Below, piece by piece: positions 1 through 12,319 of a DNA stretch of 64,000 nucleotides. Every line of letters starts with the position of its first letter. Position 1 is the first letter of the stretch. Both the position numbers and the translations under genes were made by a program. The notes beneath the pieces are model-generated. The model searched no databases. It had not been told where the DNA came from and saw only the letters and a program-made list of their open reading frames with translations. Origin of the DNA: Cladorrhinum sp. PSN259 (Eukaryota > Ascomycota > Sordariomycetes > Sordariales > Podosporaceae); the NCBI GenBank assembly GCA_033725935.1, contig MU867074.1, positions 496,001 through 560,000 of the forward strand, read 5' to 3'.

Positions 1-1030
1 AGCGTGATGAGGCTGTGCTTTCTGGTGGTGGAGGTGATAACGCCCGTCATGGCCAACATGTCCCTCCTGTTTCCTGGGCTGAGTTCCATGTCATAGACAA
101 AGTTCTGCAGGCAGACTCTATCCAGGATGCAGTCCGAGTCGATGAAGAGAATGAAGAGATTATCGTTTCTCTTGAGGTATTCGCGGTAAACCTTGTCGAT
201 GAGCTTGAAGGTCATTTTCTGGCAGTGTCGCTTGCCTCCGTGAGGGAATCGTGAGACAGTGACTCGGGCGCCCTTATAAGCAACATCGATGCTCTTAGGG
301 TACGATTCGAGCGTCAGGGGCACGCCAAGTTTTTCGATAGTGTTGAGGTACAACTCGTCCTCCTGGTCGCCGTCGAAAGAGAGGAAGACGTGAATGCAGG
401 ACGGCGGGTAATCGCAATCGACGACCGAGTTCATTGCAGCGATGAGGATATCTGGCTCTTCCTTGTAACAGGGCATGACAATAACAACCTTGGGGGCCGA
501 TACCTCGTCGAGGATTTGCTTGATGCGTTTCGTTCTTCCGAGCTGGTGTGTGACGATTTGGTAGACGCAAAAGAGCCACGGGATGGTCAAGAGACCAGCA
601 AAGCTATAGAAGGCAAACCATTGGAGGAAGCTGACCATCTCTGTAGGCCAGATCTTGACAATCTGACTTGGAAGTGGCAACGTGACGATCATGATGGGGA
701 GGAAGATGAATCTTTATAACTGTCAGCAACACTCGAACTCGGGACACAAGCGGAAATGGAGGTCATACCTAAGCAAGAGAAAAGCGATTCCAACCAAAAC
801 AGCCAACAGTCGAATCGTCCAGTGTTCTGCCTTGACGAATACCTTGCAAAGACAGTACATGAACGCAGCTATCCACAAAAACCACTCCAATAAAGCTGCC
901 AGCATCACCACACCAACGATGGCGGTGTAAACGATCTATCAACGCATGATCAGTATCCAAACACCACCCCCGAGCAGGGGATATTGCTCACCTCTTTGAC
1001 CGGCCATGGGTCCGTAAGATCGACTGCCAT
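1..1030 (-). CDS. Chitin synthase, 5' part of gene (runs off window start)
   Basis: Processive family-2 glycosyltransferase that polymerises UDP-GlcNAc into cell-wall chitin at the plasma membrane. I read three exons on the minus strand: 992-1030 (13 codons), 769-935, and 711 down to base 1, where the gene leaves the window. The introns are 56 and 57 bp with good GT..AG ends. The N-terminus carries two hydrophobic segments (exon 2 and the start of exon 3), then the catalytic domain begins. Visible motifs include VMPCYKEEPD, FLSFDGDQED, a GGKRHCQKM stretch, the metal-binding LFIDSDC and the acceptor-side MTGVITS. There is no myosin-like domain before the catalytic domain, which fits the short division-III type (class VI/VII) rather than class V. 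The class is inferred. The QxxRW motif lies outside the window. Confidence 0.9.
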
Positions 1031-3756
1031 GTTGAAAGAAGTTGTGTAGTCGAAAGAGCCTCAAAACCAATATTGCCCAGCTTGCTAGAAAGGTACAATG
1101 GAGGGGTCAGATGTGATTCGAAGAAGACTTCAGTCCTCTCTCTGGTGGTGCCAAGTGAAAGCCGAGACGCGGGTTTCGGCAGCTATCCGTGTTGTATCCA
1201 GCCTCCTTTGCGGTGAAAGAAAGGTGGACGGATAGTTGCACAAGCGAAACGGGTGCTTGCAGAAGAGAAAGAAAGCAAGGCAAAAACTTCGTATAAGAAT
1301 CCAGGTTTCGAGGAGTTTCCCTGTCCCCAGGGGGTTTTATTCCAGGAAACAGCCCGAGGAGGGTTGCGTGCGTTCTTAGAAGGGTGGGTATCGTTGACCC
1401 TTTCTTGCGTTCCCATATAATAGTACTGCCCCTTGTTTTCTCCTTCAACTTCACAGCTCGGTGACCCGTCCAGCCCACCACCGGCCGATCATGTAAAAGT
1501 AGGTGGTATTATGGAGGGTTACGTACGTCTTCCGTTCGGCAAGCAAAGTTGGTGGTATTCTTTTCAGGTGGACGGGCGAGCTGGATCGCAATCCAATATA
1601 AATCTCTAAATTAATCAACACCAAAACAAGTCAGCCATAGTCTATCCCTCTACTTTAGCCGGCAGGTCGGCCCACTGTATATATGTACACACACACAACA
1701 CCCCCCACTTACCGAATTTTCTTTCCAGTAGTCTGGCCCAATATGACTTGTCACCCCTTCGAACGATCTGGATCTTGGTGTCGTCTTTGTCGATACCACC
1801 ACCTCCAAAAGGAGTCTCCGTCACCCAGCTGGGCCCGGCAGGGCCTGGACTGGGAGGATGGCTGACGGCAGTCCAGTGCGGCAGCAAGAGATATACGCCA
1901 TCTTCTCTCCGTCATAAAGTTTAACAAACTTTGATGGGATGTTCCAGGTCCCAGACCATGCAGGATTGTCAATGTGGCTCTTTCCGTCTGGTATTCCCAT
2001 CTAGAGGAAGCAGGAAGTAACACCCTTGAACCGCATTCTTGATTGCCTTAATGAACTTTCCCCGATTGCCCATCAGAAAGAGCCCCCGAAATGCAAGCAA
2101 TAAACAACCCCATCATACAGATTCGGATATCGGCATCATTTGCCCATCAAGTATATATGAGCATCCCGGCCGTCCAAGACTTGGTGATGAAGAAATAAGA
2201 TCCCGCCCAGCCCGCCACGCAGCGTTTTGAAGATCACACCAAGAAATGCTTGTCGTGCTTGTGCGAGCTTGTTTTTAACCACAACCGCAGCCCTGCCCGG
2301 GTAAACGTAGCCCCCCCCCCCGGTCATTCTTCATGTACATACCTTCCTCTTTTGTTCCTTTTCTTTTCTTTTCCTTTTTTCTTTTCTAGAACACTAGATG
2401 CTACTACCTACGCCTACAATAACTTGCAGTTTAATTTTTTTCTCACTTTCTTTTCCTTGAACACCTTGCCCTCCAATTACACCATCGACAAAGTTAATGA
2501 GCCACTTCAGACCCTTGAGCCTCGCTACCACACCTCAACCACATGGCCAAAAAAAAAAAAAAAAAAAAAGTGTGCAATTCCGGGATTTTTCTCAAACCCG
2601 TAGACTAAGGCTATATCATCAATGTAACCGCAGCAGCTTAAGCTTCCTTGCCGTACCTGCGTCACATCACAGCAGGGGTCTAACTATCACAGCCGGTGGT
2701 GATATATACAAGATTACGCGTACCTACCTACATACATCACGGGATAGTAACGCCCGGCACACATTGGTTCTTTTCTCTTTTCGGCCTAAAAGTATTTCTC
2801 AAATAACATCTAATCCGCTACCAGTGATACAATTTAGTATTTTGTACAGTAGCACATCAAAACCTACGCTCCTCCGAGTCTGTCTAATTGGGTGGGTAGG
2901 CAACTACACCGCTTTAACATTTTAATTGTTTCTAGGGATAACAAGTTACTCAGCCAATCCACTACATATCCCAGCATGCTAAGTAGGGATGGATCAACTG
3001 AGTCCAAGAAACGGTTATTGTGTTGATGGAATAAAAGAATCGACTTTCTCCTCTCACTGTCCTCCCAGCAAGCCTTACAACATTTCCATAAAATTTTCAG
3101 TTTATTGCTCCTGATCAGCTGCGAAGTCACCCACCCTACTTGCTCTCACTCCGGACCAAATACTATATCGTCATATGTGGCGTGTGTCGAAGCCGCAACC
3201 GATAGTAAAGTGAGCTGGTAGCAACCAACAGAGTATGATACTCGCCGTCGACCTCTTCGTACTGTACTCATCGCTGAGGTTTGGTATAACACTATCAAAC
3301 CTGGCAATCATTCCACGCAAAACGCTGCTGATCAGCCGCCCCCTGTTGATGAGGGCTGAGTCTGTGTCGGATTGTCGTCGCAGGTTTCGTTGGTGAGGTT
3401 TGGAATACCAGAGTGTACTGGTGTCGTGGTCTCGGAGAGAGAACGTGCTGCTTACCGGCACCCTGAGGTCAATCAAGCCTACCTCTATCCACGACTGGGG
3501 CCGGAATGTGGTCTCCTGGTGTGGCAGAGCTTTGAGAAACCGCGCTCGAGAGGTGATGTAATTTGTAAGATCGAATCTGTGACCGCTCGCTCCGTATCAA
3601 GTCCTATTTGTATGTCCCACCAATTGTGGTTCTTGTCAGCAACATATTCTTTTTCTTTTTCCACGATCGAGCTGATCAATCTTTTCCGTTCCATCTTGAC
3701 GAGGAAGCGATGCATTGTTGTGATCGCCCAAGGTAGAGTGCATGCAAATCATGATT
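1031..3756. other. Intergenic, upstream of chitin synthase and downstream of UPF2
   Basis: No supportable gene in about 2.7 kb. It must hold the chitin synthase promoter and 5' leader and the UPF2 3' UTR. It contains a C11 run (2311-2321), pyrimidine-rich tracts near 2340-2390 and an A run of about 21 near 2550-2570. Short open frames of up to 146 codons occur on both strands, but they lack domain content, consistent codon use and splice support. Confidence 0.6.
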
Positions 3757-6700
3757 TCATCCCTGGGTTCTCGGGCAATTCATGTCCCTGTAAGATGAAG
3801 CGTTTTGATTGAACGTCCGAGTCGGATACTTGGGGTTAGGTCTTCCGGCCTTTCGGGGCCCAAAGACCATTGTAGAAGTATTGACGGAATATCTTCCTGG
3901 GTTCTGACAAGGGTTCTCATACCAATCGAGGTCGTTCAGTTGGAGCTTTCGGACACGTTGCCCGGGGCGCTCCTTGTTTGATCGAGGATCAGGTCGGTTG
4001 TGATGATGGTAGGAACTGGTTTTCTCGTTTCCTGCAGAAATAGTATGAATATTGGTGCCGTGTGGAGGGGGTGTTGAGTCATTTTTACCATCGTTATCCT
4101 CGCTCTCGCGTAGATCATAGTTCAGAACCAGATTCTTGATGCGCTGCTGTTCCTCCCTGGCCTCCCGTCGCTGTTCGATCATAGCGACCGCGAAAGTTGA
4201 GTCAGAAGGAAGCTCAAGTGTCCGTGTCTTGTACTTGTTAGTGAATCTGCAGCATTTGAATATGAATCAATATTCCCGATACTTACCTGCTGACGATTCC
4301 CCTTCTTTGTGAGAAGGGAGAAAGCCATCGTTCCGGTGGGAGCACTTGCTGTGGCTTCAGGGCCATCGTTGTTGCCTGCAATATCGCGAGCTTTGGGTCG
4401 AACCGGTAGCGGAATGTCGAATTGCGGCTTGCGCTCGAACTTGCGGACCTCACCAGCGCTCTCAGCCATCATCTTAGCATACTCACGCTCAAATTCGGCT
4501 TCATATTCGGGGTCAATCTCTTCTTCTTCCCTCGTAACCACAATCTCTTCCTCCTCTGAATCGCTGTCATGGTAGGGGCTGTGCTCATCCGAATCCTGAT
4601 CCTTTTGAGATTGGTTGGCAAACGTCACTTGATTAGGAACAGATGGGGTGGCGCATACCTCTGCCTCTCCGTCGTCAAAGTTGACCTCTTCATCATCATC
4701 GACAGGCTGGACATCGTCGTCATTCTCATCGTCGCTCGACATGCCGCTTGTTCTATCATCTTGATCCGCCTGATCTGCGGCCCTGTCCAACCCGGATGTT
4801 TTCTGGTCTTGTGCAACAGCCAATCTGAAGACCTCCGAAGCCTCACCCAGATTGGAAGCTATCTTCCATTGAGGTCTTGTAAGGGCGAAGATGTCCTGAA
4901 CGAGGAACTCGACATCCATAGGCAACGGGTCCTTGGTGTAAATAAAATACTGGAAGAAGGATAGGAAGAAATCCAACTTTCTCCCTGCAGCACCGTTCTT
5001 GAAGCAACTGCCACAAGTCTCGAGTATGGTAGAGATCAAACGGATACGGAAGAAGTCATCAGGTTGGTCAAATGGACAAGCACGACCAGGAATGGGCGGG
5101 CCACCTGAATATTCGTGGTCAGCAAAGAACTGATAAAATAAGATATCATCACATACCGTGCCCGAATGTCATGATCTTGTACATGATGTCAAAAATTACT
5201 GGACTTTCGACCATCCGATAACTGTAAAGCTCTGCCAAGTACTTGACTTCCGCCACACGGCGTTGGTTGAACTTGAAATCGTTCTGCTCAAGGCCAAAAC
5301 AGATCGACTCAATTACTGAATCGATGACGCCTATGACAAAGTCTGTATGAAAGCGGTAGATGGCGCTGAGAAGGACGGCGAGGATCTGGATATTGCCATA
5401 CTTGACCTTTCCGGGCTTGGAGAAGACCTTGTGGAGCACCGCGACGACCTCCTTTTCCTCCCAGTGAAGCCTGCGAATTTGTCGAAGAATCTTGCTGTAA
5501 TTACGCTTAGTAAGATCAGCATAAACCAGCTTCCTGATAAACAATTCGATGGGAGTTCTCTCCTTCTGCTGAATCGCTGGGCGCTGCGGGGGGTCAACGT
5601 AATAGACGGCATTCTCAATGAGCATCCTCTCGGCTTGACCAATGTGTTGCACCGACTTCTTTCGCTGAAGCGTCTCGAGAAACGAGGCCATACGGGGCGA
5701 AGTCTCGGGGTTACGGAGGAGGTAGCGACCACAGTTCTCGAGGAGGTTGCAGATGATCTCAATGTTCATCCGGGAGAAGTCATCAAGGCTGACCTTGAGG
5801 CAGTGAAACACAACATGCTCAGGAACGATACCGAACTTGGTCAACTCGGCAAGATAGCGGATATTGCCAAGCCTAACCTGGCCTAGGAACTCCTTTTCCT
5901 TGCGCCGCTGAAGGCTGCGGAACTCGGCATCGAGGTAATCGACAAGGCCCTTGGGAATATCAGGCATGTACTGGCCGAGAGTAGCCACAAATCTGGCCCA
6001 GTTGGGGAGCAGATCACCACGTCCCTTTGGAACATCTGTCAGGGCCTTGATGAGCCGGTTTCTAGAAGCTTTGGAGTTCAAGAAGCAAAAGTCGATGGCT
6101 GTCTGGTCAATGACGTCCTTGGTTGTCAACTCCGGGAGTGTGGCAAGGAGAGCGTCAACCTGAGCACCGATGGTCTTGTTTGCAATGGCCATCGACTGGT
6201 CATCAGCCGCAGCTTCTGCGGCCTTTGCCTCAGCTTCGGCGGGATCAATCTTCTTGCCAACCTGCTCATCCGTATCTTTCTTCTTCTTGACCTCCTCAAG
6301 GAGGATTCCCGGGACTTTGCCCTTGAGATCAACCAAATTTTCATAGAAGCGACGTTCTTCCTCATCTTCCCAGATGCCTGAACCATCTCCCTGGCCACGG
6401 AGATACTCTCCGGCTTTGACGATGCCAATGGATCCATTGGCATTGGCAGAGTTCTCGTCGCTGTCCCTCAGGTCCGGCATTTCGGCGCCAATAACATCGG
6501 CAATCACCTGGGCATTAGCTACGAGGCGCTCCTGGGCTTTGACCTGCTTTTCGAAATTGGCTTGACGGTCCTCAAAGACCTCACCCGATTTGACATATAC
6601 CTCAGCATTCTTGCGGGATTGAGTGTAAATCGCCTTCTGGTCTCGGACAAGGTGGCCTTTGACATCCTCAAAATACCGTTTGAGCACATTTCTAAAGCGC

Positions 6701-7690
6701 TCTTGAAGTTCGGGGGAAGTAAAAGGCGCTTCTTCAGTGGACGAGGACTCCGGTGCAGTCTCGCCTTCCTGATCGTCATTGGGACCAGAGCCCTTGGTAA
6801 CTCCATCCTCTCCAACTGTCTTGCGGCCCTCAGTCCCTGAAGTCTTGACGCCCAGGATATCCCAGCTGAAGGCCTTGACGAAAATAACGAGAAGCGGGAG
6901 GTTTGCATGATCACGATCATAGCCAAGGAGATCCTTCAGGACTTCAAGGGGAAAGGGTTCGGCTTCGCCTCCCTTGTTAGGAGCGCGAGCTTTCGGCTCA
7001 GCAGCCTTGCGACTTGTGCCGTTGGTGACATCCTCAGGGCACTTGATGTCGTCAAGGGTGCGTAGGACACCCACAAGCCAGAGCTCGGTCACCACCCTCA
7101 GGAGGACGCGCTGGCGCACCAAACGGTCCCTTTCCTCCTTCTCTTTTGCCTCAGCTGAGAGACCCTTAAGAGCATTCTTGTCCGGTGTGGCCATTCCCCT
7201 GCCAAGCTGCCATCCCAGATATGTGGTGAAGTCGGCTGGACCGAAGCGCTGGTGCAGCGCGCTGACAATCTCGACGCCGGCTTCGATCTCGCCGGGGGAT
7301 TTAAGCTTGCAAAGACCTTCGTGGCAGGCAGAGACGATCTCTGAAAGATATTTGGACAGGCTGACGGTCTTGATCTCTTGGATGAAGGTGCTAAGAGTCG
7401 CGGGGGATATGGCGGTACGGAGTCGCTTGATGAAGGCCGTATTCTTCTTCATGGTCGAGTCGAGGGACTTGCCCACGGGAAACAAGTCTGCAGCAGTTCA
7501 AGTTAGATAGGTTAAGGGGTTCAAGGCAAACCATACAACATACTTGTCTCGCCATTCCAAGCCCTCTCATTCAACTCGCGCAACTCCCCTGTTGTCAGAT
7601 GTGTGTTAGTCTGGGCTGATAATATCACAGCCAGTGTGATACCGCTGGCGCATGGGATCGTGATGGCTTACGTCTCCGTGCGCGATCCAT
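3757..7690 (-). CDS. UPF2: UPF2/NMD2, nonsense-mediated mRNA decay scaffold
   Basis: Scaffold that bridges UPF1 to the UPF3/exon-junction side in nonsense-mediated decay; cytoplasmic. Exons on minus: 7672-7690, 7544-7588, 5157-7487, 4287-5104, 3757-4233, giving about 1229 residues. The start is the ATG at 7690. The first two tiny exons splice in phase into the conserved stretch containing LRELNERAWNGETN and LKKNTAFIKRL-like sequence (here MKKNTAFIKRL). Three MIF4G-type helical regions follow, including KASRNRLIKAL and QRKEKEFLGQ-like segments and KLVYADLTKRN. An acidic linker comes next, then the UPF1-binding tail (RTLELPSDSTFAV, EEQQRIKNLVLNYDL). The last 100 residues are uncertain: an in-frame 57-bp candidate intron lies at 4032-4088, and a GTATGA donor near the end could give an alternative stop at 3780. 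Confidence 0.93.
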
Positions 7691-9070
7691 GGTGGGCGGT
7701 CGGTATCGATGTGTGTGTGTGTGCAGATGATGGTGGTAATTGACTGCGTAAACCCAGGCATTCGTGGTTCGAGATGCTAAGGGTTAAGGAAGCGGAATCG
7801 ACAGTCACCATCGGCGAAGGTAGGCATCGGTGGCTCGATGTAGGGATGTAGCCTCTACGGGCAGGTCTGGATGGGGAGACAAAACCTCTGGCACGGTGTT
7901 GCTGCCCAGAGATGACGCTGTTGCAGTTGTCGATTTTTTTTTGCTTCGTGATCAAATGCGAGATCCGGTGACGGAATCGATAAACGATTAAGGTCTTGGT
8001 TGAATTCCTCGAAAATGGTTGCCCACCACTCAAGTATTCCACTCCCCCACCAGGATTGGCGCAGCGCTAGCGCCTGGGGTCAGTGCCCCGCAGAGAGTTT
8101 CCAATATTTCTTCAAGCTTGGTGTAAAAAGCAGGTACCAGCATACCAGTACCATAAATATATCACTTTCAAGTGACATGTGCAAATGATGATATTTTTGA
8201 CAATGGCCTAATGGTGATTTTCTGGGTCTGAGGCATCCTATCCCAGAGCTACAAGTGCACCAGAATCAAATACCCTCAAAACAAACCCAGCGTTAACAAT
8301 TTTTGACTCTTAAATTCAACTTGGGTGCCTGATGGAATGCTGTGTAAGTTTCAACTACTTTCCAAATCATTTCCAGTCACGGAAAAATATGGCGACAAAT
8401 CATTAGGAGGATAGAATAAAGGGTCAGGGTTGCCGTACGCCATTCGGAATCTACCCTATTGGTACGTCTCGAGGTCTTCAATCTGGCCCCAGTGGGATTC
8501 TCAGGAGAATCTTAACCGGCAACGCCTTTGAAGTGAAAAAAAAGAAGTGAATCTTATATGTCTTGGTATACCAGCTTGTGAATGCAAGGATAGTTGGAGG
8601 TTTGTACAAATACAAGTATCCAGCATGTTCCTAGAAAATATTTCACGTACTGCTCTTGCCGGAATGAAGGAGATTCTTCTTCAGTACAAATTGAGAATTC
8701 AGCTTCTCCGAGGTACCTGCGGGTATCTCAAAGTGAAGATATCCACCAAAGGGGTCTCGAACAAGCAACAGGTCGGCCCGTGTCTTGGCGTCAGGTCCAA
8801 AGCCCACAGCTCTTCCTTAACCCCGGACGTCATGTCTTGGCATCCCATATCTACCCCTGTCATTTTGGAGAACTCTCGTTCTCTCAAACCACAACCCACA
8901 ACCTACATGGACACCTTCCGAAGGTCCAAGAATGCATGAGAAGAAAAAGAAAGACGCCAATGTTCCAGGGAGAAGATGGGCGATCAACTACCGAAATAAA
9001 CGGTTTCCGACCATCAGAGTTCGAAGGGCTAGGCCCACTTGAGCCCTTGACGTCGAAGACGCATCTCCGA

Positions 9071-9227
9071 TTATCTTTCGCGAACTCCGTTATCACGGCT
9101 TCTGATTTGTCGACTGCATCTCCGGTGTCAACGCTGATAAGACCACCGCACCTCAACCCGCTCCTTGCAACTGGTTTCCGGGGGCGATATGTCCGCGGAA
9201 GACTGCCGCATTTCCATGCTTCTTATC
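9071..9227. promoter_or_regulatory. Nitrogen-control region: NIT4-type palindrome among GATA sites
   Basis: The 8-bp palindrome TCCGCGGA lies at 9192-9199, 366 bp before the nitrate reductase ATG. GATA elements flank it: TTATCT (9071-9076), GATAAG (9136-9141) and CTTATC (9222-9227). In Neurospora the pathway activator NIT4 (NirA in Aspergillus) binds this palindrome, and the global regulator NIT2/AreA binds GATA sites. Co-location 5' of this gene supports nitrate induction and nitrogen-metabolite repression. The sites are seen; the function is inferred from the family. Confidence 0.75.
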
Positions 9228-9467
9228 GTTGGGAGCAGATCATCTTGTCTGGGTGCTGAAAGTGGAAGGTTTTTCGCCATGCAACCCCCAATTCACCCCT
9301 CAATGCCCACCTTGGTTACTCGCTCGAGCCAGTCAGATCGGTCCACAGCCGGTCGATTGAGACCATTTTCTTTACTAGGATGCATCAGATATCTGCTCTC
9401 ACCCGGAGAAGCGAAATCAAGCCCGTGCTCTGCCCAACGCTGGTTTCATGAGGGCCCGTAGCTAGGA

Positions 9468-9476
9468 AATAAAAGG
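9468..9476 (+). promoter_or_regulatory. TATA-like element of nitrate reductase
   Basis: AATAAAAGG lies about 90 bp before the ATG, which would place the transcription start near 9495-9505. Only the motif and its spacing support this call. Confidence 0.4.
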
Positions 9477-9564
9477 CTCTCTCTGCCTCTGCCCCTGTCA
9501 ATGTCTGTTGTCTCGTTACTGCTTTGTTTGCTCTTACCACACTTAGCTGACCCGGCCAGCCACC

Positions 9565-12319
9565 ATGGAACTAGCATCAACAACTTCGATCTCAATCCCA
9601 TCCCTCAACAGGTCTCCAATGACCTTTGAGCTCTCTCCACACCCAGACAATGTTCCACGAAGCCTTTACAACTACGAAGCACCAAAGCATGGCCTTGTAA
9701 CGCCGCCAGTTGAACCGGACGACCAGGAAAAAACAAAGCCAGACGCTCCTGCGCCATATCCTCTCCCACCAACATCCAGACAAAACAGCGTCTTGGCTGT
9801 AGACCTCAAGACACCCGACAACCATGTAGAAAGAGATCCTCGCCTTATAAGACTCACCGGTGTCCACCCTTTCAATGTTGAGGCTCCGTTGAAGGATTTA
9901 TACGATGAAGGGTTCTTGACTACCAAGGACTTACACTACGTCAGAAACCATGGACCTGTTCCCAGGGTAGAGGACTTCGAGATCCTGGATTGGGAGTTCA
10001 CTGTTGAGGGTATGGTGGAGAAGCCAGTGAGGATGTCTGTGAGGGACCTCATGAAGGACTATGACCAAGTCACATATCCAATCACACTTGTCTGTGCCGG
10101 CAACAGGCGAAAAGAGCAAAATGTTGTCCGAAAGACTAAGGGCTTCTCATGGGGCGCTGCCGGTGTCTCTACTGCCCTCTGGACAGGTGTTGCGCTGGGA
10201 GACCTTCTGGCTCGAGCAGTCCCGAAGCGCGGTGCCAGGTATGTGTACTTTGAAGGTGCCGATAAGCTCCCGAATGGATACTACGGAACGTCAGTCAAGC
10301 TCAACTGGGCCATGGACCCCAACCGAGGTATGATGGTGTCGTACAAAATGAACGGAGAGATGCTTCATCCTGACCATGGCAAGCCCGTGAGGATTGTCAT
10401 CCCAGGACAGATTGGTGGCAGGAGTGTCAAGTGGTTAAAGAAGATCATCGTGACATCTCAACCAAGCGACAACTGGTACCACATCTACGACAACCGAGTA
10501 TTGCCGACGATGATCAGCCCGGAGGAGAGTGCTGATCTTCCAGAGACATGGAGGGACGAGCGATACGCCATCTACGACCTCAACACCAACAGCGCTACCT
10601 GCTATCCTGGCCACGACGAGAAAGTCCCCTTGACCGACGGTTCCGATAAGACCTACAAATTCAGGGGTTATGCCTACGCAGGCGGTGGCAAACGAGTAAC
10701 GCGTATGGAGCTCAGTCTCGACCAAGGCAAGAGCTGGACCCTGGCGAACATCACTTATCCGGAAGATCAATATCGACTTGCATCTAACAACGAGGTTCTG
10801 TACGGTGGAAAGGTTGACCTTTCGTGGCGAGAAGCTTGCTTCTGCTGGTGTTTCTGGGATCTCGACATCCCGTTATCACAGCTTCGCGAGGCCAAAGACG
10901 TCGTTGTCCGCGCCATGGATGACTCCATGATGGTCCAGCCCCGCGACATGTACTGGAGTGTACTCGGCATGATGAATAACCCCTGGTACCGTGTTGTCAT
11001 TCATCAAGAGGGCGATTCCCTCCGGTTCGAGCACCCAACCCAACCAGCACTCATGCCAGGTGGGTGGATGGAACGTGTCAAGAAGGAAGGAGGCAACCTT
11101 ACGAACGGTTTTTGGGGCGAGAAGCTTTCGAATGAGGAGGCGACATCATCATCAGCCACCGACGACGAGTCATCGAAGGAGATAATCATGACCGACCCTA
11201 AGGTCGACCGTGAAATAACCCTCGAAGAACTCCGCGCCCACGAAAACGAAACATCCCCGTGGTTCGTCCTCAACGGCCAAGTATACGACGGAACTGCCTT
11301 CCTCGAGGGACATCCCGGTGGCGCATCATCGATCGTCAACGCAGCCGCCCAGGATGTATCAGATGAATTCCTTGCTATCCGTACGTTATCCTCTCCCCTC
11401 CACTTCCCTCCCCTTCTCTCATCACCTGACTAACTCTATCCCCCAAGACTCCGAGAACGCAAAAGCAATGATGCCCCAATACCACATCGGCCACCTCTCT
11501 CCCTCAACCCTCGCCGTCCTCTCTTTACCACCACCTCCCACCACCTCCTCCTCAGCTACCTTCCTTTCCCCTAAAATTTGGACAACAGCAACCCTGACCT
11601 CAAAAATCCCCATATCGCCTGACACAAAAATCTTCACCTTCACCCTCCCCCATCCGACCCAGGCCTTGGGCCTCCCAATAGGCCAACACCTAATGCTTCG
11701 CCTCTCCTCGCAACTAATCCGTGCCTACACCCCAATCTCCCACTCCCCCGGCGCCGTCTCAATCCTCATCAAGATCTACCCTCCCACAAGCGAGTACCCT
11801 GAAGCAGGTCTATCACACGCGATCGACCAGTTGCCCTTACAGAGCAAAGTAGACTTCAAGGGTCCCCTGGGAAAATTCGTGTACACCGCGCCAGGCACCT
11901 GCGAGCTGAATGGGAAGCCAAAGGGCGTTCAAAAATTCATGATGGTTTGTGCGGGCAGTGGCATAACTCCAATCTATCAAGTGCTCAAAACGGTGCTTGC
12001 CGAGTCGGAGGATAAGACAGAGTGCAAGGTGCTGTACGGAAACAGGGAGGAACATGACATCTTGCTCAAGGACGAATTAGATGGTTTGGGACATGATGAG
12101 AAATGTGAGGTGGTGTATACTTTGACAAAACCGAGTGAGAAATGGCAAGGTTTAAAGGGGCGGATGGACAAGGCATTTTTGGAACGTGAGGTAGGTAGAA
12201 AACAAGAAGGAGTGATGGTGTTAGTTTGTGGACCGGAGGGTATGGAAAATGGCGTAAAAGGTGTGTTGATGGGCGAGGACGGGTTGGGATGGGAAGAGAG
12301 TGACCTTGTGTTCTTCTAA
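9565..12319 (+). CDS. nit-3: Assimilatory NAD(P)H nitrate reductase
   Basis: Reduces nitrate to nitrite in the cytosol, the first step of nitrate assimilation (nit-3 in Neurospora, niaD in Aspergillus). Two exons, 9565-11380 and 11448-12319, with a 67-bp intron, give 895 residues. The order is: N-terminal extension; sulfite-oxidase-type molybdopterin domain (about 90-350) with the Mo-ligand Cys in TLVCAGNRR (C177); dimerisation domain; cytochrome b5 domain with HPGG (H583); FAD domain with RAYTPIS; and NAD(P)H domain with AGSGITP and CGPEGM near the C-terminus. The single intron falls inside the codon of the second haem-ligand His (H606), 23 residues after the first. The start ATG sits in the strong context CCACCATGG. 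All cofactor-binding motifs are intact, so the enzyme should be active. Confidence 0.97.

Larger units (their letters stand above)
7691..9564. other. Divergent promoter region UPF2 / nitrate reductase
   Basis: About 1.9 kb between two divergent genes. A short TG repeat lies at about 7709-7724, just upstream of the UPF2 start. No protein gene is supported: the open frame at 8594-9259 has no recognisable domain and overlaps the nitrate reductase control region. The 3' 500 bp carries the sites listed separately. Confidence 0.6.

Noticed and set aside
8594..9259. 221-codon plus frame upstream of nitrate reductase
   Set aside because: No domain, no promoter-like sequence of its own, and it covers the GATA/NIT4 control sites.
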